DNA of 45,027 bases from Trichomonas tenax (Eukaryota; Parabasalia; Trichomonadida; Trichomonadidae): NCBI GenBank assembly GCA_023091735.1, contig JALKBU010000366.1, forward strand, positions 1-45,027. The letters are read 5' to 3'. The position numbers and the translations under genes were made by a program. Below are positions 40,901-45,027 of the stretch, one piece after another. Positions within the stretch are counted from its first letter, which is position 1, and each line of letters begins with the position of its first letter. The notes beneath the pieces were generated by a model that saw only the letters and a list, made by a program, of their open reading frames with translations, had not been told where the DNA came from and did no database searches.

Positions 40901-42319
40901 AAGATTGGAATTATCGATTTGTTTGTCTTTCGCTTGCAACTGATCGATTAATTTCGTTCTTTCGTTTGCATATTTCTGTCTCAACATCATCGCTTGATCA
41001 TCCAATGCTTGCCTCGCTTTTATCAATTGATCCTTTAAATCGTCCTTTAGTTTCATGATTTGCGTCAAATAGTTCTCTCTTTCTGATTCAGCCAATTCTG
41101 TGTCTTTTTTAGGTGTCGCTGGAGCGGAATTTTTAGGTTTTGATTGTTCGACTTCCAATAAATTGATGTATTTCTTTGTGTCCGCTTGCGATTGCAAAAG
41201 TTGTTGATTTAAATCATCAATTTGCTTCTGGAGCATCGCGGAATTGCCTTTTTCCTCTTCTGTCTCAAGCCGGGCCTTCTTTAGGTCTTTATCAAGCTGT
41301 CCGAGTCTATTTTCGAGATTTTTGCATTTTGCTTCGAATTCAAGTTGTTTGTTTAACGCTTCTGCTTCACGTTCGAGGTTTTGGGACTTCTCGTATGAAG
41401 AAATAGAGGGAACGCGATGTAATGCCTGTGAAGCTCTTTGTTGTTCACTTTCTTGAAGTTGTGCTTTTAATTGAGTAATTTGTGAACGCGCTTGTTCTAA
41501 TTGTTTGACGGTGTTCTCGAGGATTTTCATGTTCTGCTTTAATTCATCGACTTCGAGCTTTTCTTGCTTCTTTTTGTTGTTTTTCACAGTAATTTCTTTT
41601 TGAAGCTCTTGATTTGTCTCTTTTAATTTTGCAATATCTAAATCTCGCCTCGTTATGACTTTCTTGAACTCCGTAACGTGTTTCATCCAGAAATGAGTGA
41701 CATCGTGGTGAATTGTTGAAGCTTTTTCAGCTCTTTCGATGTTCTCGGCGAAAATTTTCTCCAAACCCTCCAAAAATGTTTGTGGATCGGGTGCAGTGTC
41801 GTGACTTTTGGTTTCATCTGATAAAAATGATGTATTTCCGCGAATTTGGTAGAAAGCGTTCTTTAACGATTCTAATAATTGTGTTTGTGTCTCTCCGACT
41901 TGATTTAACTCGTTCATGAACTGAATAACCGATGATTTTTGATTACTAAACATATTTGGAAGATCTTCGAGCGAAATCTCATCAATGGAGACATTCTCGT
42001 CAGAAATCTTCTGTATTTGAAAGATCGCTTCCCTATCAAGTTCATCAAATTTGTCAAGTAAATTTACGATTTTCGAAGAGGCTTCGGACATTTGCGATTT
42101 GTTTTGTGTCCTTTTATTCTCTTCGTCAATTGTCGCATCTGTAGAGATATCTTTCGTTTTTTCGAGATCCTTCCAAATATCTTGTTCTTTATTCTCGTTG
42201 TAGTACCATCCAGAGGGTAATTTATCTTTAGAAACTTCTTTTGTATCTTGAGTTTCGGGGCCAGCAGTGAGGGGTCTTAATCGAGCAAGGCCAGTTTTCG
42301 TTGAGGCCCCTCTTTGCAT
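34943..42319 (-). CDS. Giant coiled-coil protein, 2458 aa
   Basis: No orthologue recognised; database hits to generic coiled-coil or viral A-type inclusion annotations would be compositional. Long heptad-rich coils (roughly residues 200-840, 1270-1800 and 2060-2250) alternate with Pro/Glu-rich spacers near 850-950 and 1860-2000. Between about 950 and 1260 is a non-coil section with repeated Ser/Pro and basic motifs. The last 100 residues (VRPRLRPRVHIHTSES) are a separate basic tail. It could be a structural component of the trichomonad cytoskeleton (costa, pelta-axostyle) or of basal bodies; that is inference. The 7.4-kb frame has no break, and its codons are clearly more GC-rich than those of the coiled-coil gene at 819. 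The start lies 26 nt from TTTACATGTCA. Confidence 0.85.
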   Translation of the reverse strand: MQRGASTKTGLARLRPLTAGPETQDTKEVSKDKLPSGWYYNENKEQDIWKDLEKTKDISTDATIDEENKRTQNKSQMSEASSKIVNLLDKFDELDREAIFQIQKISDENVSIDEISLEDLPNMFSNQKSSVIQFMNELNQVGETQTQLLESLKNAFYQIRGNTSFLSDETKSHDTAPDPQTFLEGLEKIFAENIERAEKASTIHHDVTHFWMKHVTEFKKVITRRDLDIAKLKETNQELQKEITVKNNKKKQEKLEVDELKQNMKILENTVKQLEQARSQITQLKAQLQESEQQRASQALHRVPSISSYEKSQNLEREAEALNKQLEFEAKCKNLENRLGQLDKDLKKARLETEEEKGNSAMLQKQIDDLNQQLLQSQADTKKYINLLEVEQSKPKNSAPATPKKDTELAESERENYLTQIMKLKDDLKDQLIKARQALDDQAMMLRQKYANERTKLIDQLQAKDKQIDNSNLLKSIIDEYEKKLAEQKQKYDENMETMVRSWSGKLSLEQRQFQNRIRIINQNHETEIINTQQSIDYEISKMRIEMDDQYQKQLLEETKKYSDDMKILESENAKLQTRVKEQDLELGNLRARYGLEAPEGDKQKMTFTAIIPRADPAELKRLMENYNQKVKTLKEDLESQSEWVLTKQKNFYENKIDAMTVKNQIDLRRILLKVQESIAKIVAEGEDTMSLAQALDSISNTVQKMNDQLEEADAENEELISLNDANERMRLLTENITKLKNERDDLLQKIGMDSAGAEELETLRNRTKYYESLQKGDQLAQAKAMKELEDNLRSEIQVKDALIEHYKAEMKLRGAFLGTKFTEVIVSIKPSKRKPAIVNEVSPLKIEKIEQPPKPVEELPKPVVEPSKLEITAPEQIEEKPPIEIVEPPLTNEEPKKEDEEEKSEEEDAFQFEPAPVEEPITLKSHTFSLMRSTPQFIFSGASLQKQPTVLEPSQTFEMFNLNATDDMVKVDNVLKPVTLHLEELQNVHHEMKLSNSLSIPSDIEVSPSRSTPSLPQLVGGKVVVKAHPTLKMPYIKSDQKEEKQPSTTQSPNTSARTLTVKTVARASDLADAPKVNGRAQISISPSVFLERSIFRQIDKVPRFTLQLMQVFNKAPDTTDKWRKPEITYINNPFFIQKSARSAKSEHPVEEESEYSDVVSIKSQRSRKSVKIEEKAQLYISDSFHFGVMQRLVSMQQQAAARIIRYNGDRYIATFDGYFVPGITVHLSLVPSHVHNDAYERFMEINSKIVFIDPELVAERERQAKEIQTRDIQINSYKQDMEQLSSQFRKLEAAYRIAVQNENRLAKERELSQNSLLEKQRALTETQFQLQKQESQKEVKQPEKPSKEEKPPRDPSQRANITKIEVDLNESNEIDDPFTKSIQLMAANMRFINEYRKNEEDIVETLRSDCSAYESFLMATGTVNDAQTSFISQMKESYKNIQKNTDQLDEFNLLQHQLLTVLRQSKKKAQTLSNDSMNAAKAILQQEIDRSQRELQSLYQSGQEKSDQLTVIEKIRTALEMVNSLEVGLTDIDSQQYHKLNKQIDIIENKIKADEKVPQETIDNIRIQVQNLIAGIKPVLARASSPMTTESATDSPELKEKLSKLNKELNEAKSQLESEQAKNITFTQNYAKLKNRLDEERETNSSTIQMYQTQIATLKELLHHIDNPSSPVDTVTAIRSEIITIQSMVDAMRADRDIQKNKCIELEDQLSAKEEAMRADSERYESLLAEKESLEKQVRKRDEQALFHESDLETMKAEKLANEQLGMKNRMQLEEAIGNNEKLLSKIQDLENTIRNQKKEIQITKDELEDLQIKYSFGHFYRSKVPHTMVGTQTTFKLVRRKREEKHEEQKAEEEVKEPTPEVNPPVEESKEQEPESDSKVEEKVDEQKSEVFDKVEEKITTHIPTNTATPVNEENSDRIELCDESDDSSLYNSKEEWVDMSNEEDKDEFSSEIIASHQESDLVNIKDFGNQAVQKVHDPLWQRKSRTKVATVIEPKKNQPKTKQRPTTSISRTTMNIDDSKLAIGVEVQSHQKPFPNQPHRYRPTIKLFTKSLLINGKPPVLEPIVDNLKLGQQVPQTMPSSPKGSSPPPFTNYRRVPVPVIHTVTKTSPSGNIEDDSETVRITRIQYELPKTTMNSPRLPIVIPVQRETWSDRKKTQQEPEDHGNFSEIQSIIARLREKNSRQQSEIDDKDKTIDELNLRVSDLQKELQRVKLDVLRSDETTRKTTIKYDSLRQRFDIALQELDQRNDETSSMRKEIDRLKRAAKPATTGLGRIKNAQAEMQRIANEQHRKRMMLDKAKSALENSTDPKLSSHLSGILQNTQKSLSRLEANRRMWKEIETKQLMSVLGALSLVEENPSDILKNLRLPVVRPRLRPRVHIHTSESSIDLSQNASEKTIKYPFTYDKTLEVLDEEGITEDEKKAAIRGVLSPNVTDKIKAANEKSKLTDAVVTPSNA

Positions 42320-42345
42320 TTTTGAATTCGTTATTTAAAATTTTA

Positions 42346-42654
42346 TGACATGTAAATCGACAAAATTTCCATAATTGATATGAACTTGACGTGTAAATAA
42401 CCTCTTATTGTCACGTTTTTGAAATTGATGACAAGTAAAATTATTTCATGACATGTAATTTGTTAGCGTAAAAATTTGATAAGATTTTTGTAATGTAAAG
42501 TTATGAATCTATGTAATTTATGTCATGTAAAAATTGAATAATTTTTGTTTAACATGTAAAAATGACAAAGATAATGAATTGAAAAGAATTTTGATTGTCA
42601 AGTAAATCGGATAAATGTCAAGAGCATTATTCTTAAATTAAATTTGTCAAGTAA
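42346..42654. promoter_or_regulatory. Cluster of eight TGWCAWGTAA motifs
   Basis: Within the divergent spacer, copies on the + strand are at 42346 (TGACATGTAAA), 42387 (TGACGTGTAAA), 42429 (TGACAAGTAAA) and 42449 (TGACATGTAA). Further copies are at 42521 (TGTCATGTAAA), 42551 (AACATGTAAA), 42596 (TGTCAAGTAAA) and 42645 (TGTCAAGTAA). All point the same way. The outermost ones sit 26 nt from the minus-strand ATG (42319) and 23 nt from the plus-strand ATG (42678). This looks like a bidirectional promoter with a repeated factor-binding site. Confidence 0.6.
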
Positions 42655-42668
42655 TTATCCTTTATTTG

Positions 42669-42673
42669 TCATT
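42669..42673 (+). promoter_or_regulatory. Initiator (Inr) TCATT
   Basis: TCATT, with A at 42671, lies 4 nt before the ATG at 42678, the usual trichomonad arrangement of initiator and start codon. It argues that the ATG, not the upstream TTG, is the start. Confidence 0.55.
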
Positions 42674-42677
42674 TTTG

Positions 42678-42857
42678 ATGAGTGCTCAAGGAAAACAAAC
42701 TCAACCTCATTGTTTTCAAAGAACAGAAAATCAAATAATGATGAGAGCGTTGACTTTGATGCAGAGTACTGCTCCCAATTCTAAAGATGAGTTATTCAAA
42801 ATCTTGGAAAGTTCGTATATGGAAAAAGAGAAACTCAAAAACAAACCAGGAGATTAG
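42678..42857 (+). CDS. Small hypothetical protein, 59 aa
   Basis: The protein starts MSAQGKQTQPHCFQRTENQI and continues as a charged helix ending KEKLKNKPGD. No family is recognised, and it has no signal or membrane segment. Support comes from the TCATT initiator directly upstream and the shared motif-rich promoter with the giant coiled-coil gene. Divergent arrangement suggests co-expression, so a partner role in the same structure is possible but unproven. Confidence 0.5.
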   Translation: MSAQGKQTQPHCFQRTENQIMMRALTLMQSTAPNSKDELFKILESSYMEKEKLKNKPGD

Positions 42858-42975
42858 CTACCATAAAATATCACAAGGATTACCTTCTTAATACTGAAAA
42901 TACAAAATTTAATCTTTTCATAATAAATTAACAACAATTACAAAATGTTCACAATACAATGATCATAGTGAATAG

Positions 42976-44098
42976 AAATTCATAATATTTTATCACGAAA
43001 GTTCAAAATATATTTTTTTCAAAAAATATATTTTGGTCATTGACATATCCCAATGTAGAGAATCATCATTTACTGTTATGATCTCAATAGTATTGTTTCG
43101 AATAAAAACTTATTTGAACATTTTGGAAAAATATGACTTTGACTATAAATATACAGGACCATTAAATAAGCAATCAATAATAAAGTTTTTATATCCAAAA
43201 CAGCTCGTTGAGCTTGAGATTCCAAAGGTTGAGATAAAACCCTTTAAAATTGTTGTTCCTCCCCCTGTTGAGGAATTTTATGAAGAACGTAGGCATGACG
43301 ATGAATATTATATTAATGAAATAGATAATAGAATTAAAGAGTTAAAATATACTGAAATTGAGATAGAGGATTTAATGAATATTCCAGTCTCAGAATCAGA
43401 AACTCAAAAATCACATGAAGAACGATATAAAAATTATTTTCAAGAATCAACACAAAATTTATTAGACGGTGATTTTGATGAAACAGTATCAGTATAAGGC
43501 ACAAAATTCATCAAAAATCATAAATTACAATTTATAGACTCTGATTATCCTTGTATTCTCTTATTACCATCAATTGACGAAGAAAAATTTAAAGCATCAT
43601 TAAAGCATGTATCATATGGAAATAATACAATTAAAAAGGAAGACCATGAGTTATATATAAATTATTATTTAAATAAAGTAACAGGTGTTAATAAAGTTTT
43701 TGAACTACTTGATCAAATCGCTAACGAAACGTTAGGAAAATATAAAATATTGTGGTTTCATTGTTGAAGATTCACATAATGTCACATATGAAAGAACTGC
43801 ACCAAAAGAGGACGAAGTTGAGAGATCAATTCCTTTTGTTATCAAAAATACAAAAGATATGAAAACATGCAAGTACTATATTTATTCTTTCATTTCTGAA
43901 AAGATGGAAGCAACTCATAAATCATCATCACATCATTATATAGCTATTTATACATTCCTATTTAAAATAATCAAATTAAATAAGACTGGAATTAGGTTTA
44001 ATGTTTCAGGTTATGCATTTCTTAGTAAATTAAGATGTGTTCGACATATTCAGGACGATAAAAATTTATGTTATTTTAATGCATTATTTGGAATATAA
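42976..44098 (+). pseudogene. Broken large gene of the Maverick-like segment
   Basis: An open frame without a clear ATG runs from after TAG (42973-42975) to TAA at 43495-43497. The same frame continues coding-like to a TGA near 43766, and a neighbouring frame carries the text on to TAA at 44096-44098. The last part has the motif DDKNLCYFNALF, similar in style to the N-terminal region of protein-primed type B DNA polymerases of Mavericks; the catalytic polymerase motifs are not present here. One nonsense change, one frameshift and a missing 3' part mean it is inactive. Confidence 0.4.
43004..43035. repeat. Perfect 15-bp hairpin
   Basis: 43004-43018 (caaaatatatttttt) is the exact inverse complement of 43021-43035, with a 2-base loop. 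It is close to where the Maverick-like reading begins. Confidence 0.75.
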
Positions 44099-44120
44099 TT
44101 TTATTTTTATTACATTATAA

Positions 44121-44585
44121 ATGGGAATTATTCTTTCCTCCCCAAAAGATACTTTTGATATTATAAATAAATTATCATTTCATTTTGGTGATATTAAGGA
44201 TATTGCTATTTGGGAAAATAATAGCTCTTCGAGCCTTGGGCAAAGCCCTAACCTTAGACCGATAACAGAAGAAGAATTAAATACAGTTGTTCATCCATCA
44301 GGTTCTTGGTATATAAACGGAAACTTTGATTATAGAGTATTTGATTGTGAAAACGTCAAAAGTATAGTATTTACCTTAAAGTTCAAATCAACTGCAACAA
44401 TTAGTGATGTAATTAGTACTTTAAATCAAGTACCAACATATGGATGGTTTGAAGGTTTAACAAAATTTAATGATTATACTTATCAACTTGTTGTTGATCC
44501 TGAATTTCCAACTGTAAATATTCTCCTCACGCAATCTTCAAATGGTAAGCTTCACACTGATAGAATCACAGAAGTTAGTAATTAG
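44121..44585 (+). CDS. Hypothetical protein of the Maverick-like segment, 154 aa
   Basis: ATG 44121 to TAG 44585, 154 residues, intact. The text begins MGIILSSPKDTFDIINKLSF and has a mixed alpha/beta pattern with aromatic strands (GSWYINGNFDYRVFD, TYGWFEGLTKFNDYTY). No domain is recognised. It starts 22 bp after the stop of the broken gene on the same strand, as in the compact gene layout of Mavericks. Its stop codon lies inside the left arm of a strong hairpin. Confidence 0.6.
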   Translation: MGIILSSPKDTFDIINKLSFHFGDIKDIAIWENNSSSSLGQSPNLRPITEEELNTVVHPSGSWYINGNFDYRVFDCENVKSIVFTLKFKSTATISDVISTLNQVPTYGWFEGLTKFNDYTYQLVVDPEFPTVNILLTQSSNGKLHTDRITEVSN

Positions 44586-44630
44586 ATGTTCGCATCCACC
44601 ACGACTGCGCCGTGGCGTCTACGAACATCT
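44584..44630. terminator. Strong hairpin overlapping the stop codon
   Basis: Outer stem agatgttcg (44584-44592) with cgaacatct (44622-44630), inner stem ccacg (44599-44603) with cgtgg (44611-44615). The TAG of the 154-residue gene is at 44583-44585. It sits between two convergent genes, so a bidirectional 3'-end or transcript-stabilising role is plausible. Confidence 0.6.
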
Positions 44631-44806
44631 ATTTAAATATATTTACGGCAAAAATAGTTTTACAAGTTAGGGTCCCCCCTATATAGAAAAAAAATTTTTG
44701 AATTTCTTACAAATTAACGTTAATTTTATTTTGGAATTCCTGATTTTATAAAATGTATTCAGTTTTAAAAATAATTTATGACAAACTAACTAACTAAAAA
44801 AAGATA

Positions 44807-44837
44807 GCGAAGGGCTTCGCCCAAGCCGCAGAGCGGC
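44807..44837. repeat. Pair of short GC-rich hairpins
   Basis: gcgaag/cttcgc (44807-44820, 2-base loop) and gccgc/gcggc (44825-44837, 3-base loop) lie side by side in otherwise AT-rich DNA. They flank the 3' end of the minus-strand gene ending at 44881. Confidence 0.6.
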
Positions 44838-44880
44838 AAAGAAAATGGGGTAAGGAAATTTTGAAAAATAATTTTAGTGG

Positions 44881-45027
44881 TTATTCTGATTTCTTCTCTC
44901 CCTGCTTCTTCTTTTCTTCTTCTTCTCTCATACGCTTACTTATCCATCTCGGATTCTTCTGTCTTCCTGCAGCAAGTGCTGCTAATTGTTTTTCTGTACA
45001 CTTACGTTTAGGTTTAACTGGTTTTTC
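44881..45027 (-). CDS. Small Lys/Arg-rich protein, C-terminal part
   Basis: The frame is open from the window edge to TAA at 44883-44881 (48 residues). It is very basic, with KPVKPKRKCTEKQLAALAAG followed by a Glu/Lys-rich helix (REEEEKKKQGEKKSE). The pattern K-TEKQL-AL--GR is known to me from small proteins in trichomonad Mavericks; DNA or nucleic-acid binding is likely from charge. The N-terminus lies beyond the window. Confidence 0.5.
   Translation of the reverse strand, partial: EKPVKPKRKCTEKQLAALAAGRQKNPRWISKRMREEEEKKKQGEKKSE

Larger units (their letters stand above)
42976..45027. mobile_element. Maverick/Polinton-like element fragment (extends past window)
   Basis: From about 42976 base composition drops and the gene style changes. 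A broken gene, a 154-residue gene and a convergent small Lys/Arg-rich gene follow each other, separated by GC-rich hairpins. A small basic protein of this type and a large gene with a DDKNLCYFNALF motif are features I associate with Mavericks, which are abundant in Trichomonas. No integrase, ATPase or capsid gene is inside the window, and no terminal repeat was identified, so the element boundary and the call are provisional. Confidence 0.4.

Noticed and set aside
1..45027. A non-standard genetic code explaining the many internal stops
   Set aside because: Lesions involve TAA, TAG and TGA as well as frameshifts and occur only in accessory families; the long housekeeping genes have no internal stops and end with ordinary stop codons.
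1..45027. CRISPR array or bacterial operon
   Set aside because: No regularly spaced direct repeats, no Shine-Dalgarno pattern, and eukaryotic genes (Raptor, RIC1-like, eS30, FERM) are present.

Overview
The window looks like nuclear DNA of a parabasalid protist, most likely Trichomonas vaginalis or a close trichomonad. It is AT-rich and has long genes in which I see no introns. Translation start signals sit very close to short promoter elements: a TCATT initiator at 10097-10101, and CCTTT just ahead of the ATG at 14092, 18334 (minus strand) and 32453. It carries relatives of gene families that are expanded in trichomonads (ankyrin/DUF3447, beta-helix surface proteins, PA14 surface proteins, GT61 glycosyltransferases). 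It ends in what looks like the edge of a Maverick/Polinton-type element. Species is inference; the parabasalid call is firmer.

Layout. 1-818 is non-coding with repeats and a promoter. 819-3542 (+) is a coiled-coil protein. 3619-8583 is a decayed stretch: two paralogous genes of an unknown family (3619-4266 and 7924-8583, the second without an ATG), an interrupted SPRY-like gene (5533-6150), a foldback (4299-4425) and a 473-bp element with 30-bp terminal inverted repeats (6303-6775). 8788-24452 holds most of the housekeeping genes: a pseudokinase, a Raptor homologue, a RIC1-like protein, a small helical-repeat protein and a FERM/talin-head-like protein. Among them lie a short frameshifted gene (14105-14358), a protein-kinase tail (14621-14943) and a broken PA14/carbohydrate-binding membrane protein (18422-21102). 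24453-31869 is again accessory and decayed: an inverted-repeat element, a GT61 pseudogene, ankyrin remnants, tRNA-Ile, a beta-helix remnant and a helical-repeat pseudogene. 32463-32651 is ribosomal protein eS30. 33249-34738 is an ankyrin pseudogene. 34943-42319 (-) encodes a 2458-residue coiled-coil protein. It shares a 358-bp divergent promoter region, with eight copies of a TGWCAWGTAA motif, with a 59-residue gene at 42678. 42976-45027 is the Maverick-like fragment.

Functionally the intact genes point to TORC1 signalling (Raptor), Golgi Rab GEF trafficking (RIC1), membrane-cytoskeleton linkage (FERM) and large cytoskeletal coiled coils. The broken genes are almost all from surface, ankyrin or glycosylation families. 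Their lesions are separate nonsense and frameshift changes rather than one recurrent type, so ordinary birth-and-death decay explains them better than recoding or one sequencing artefact. The most testable novelty is the clustered TGWCAWGTAA promoter motif with near-constant 23-34-nt spacing to the ATG at four genes.
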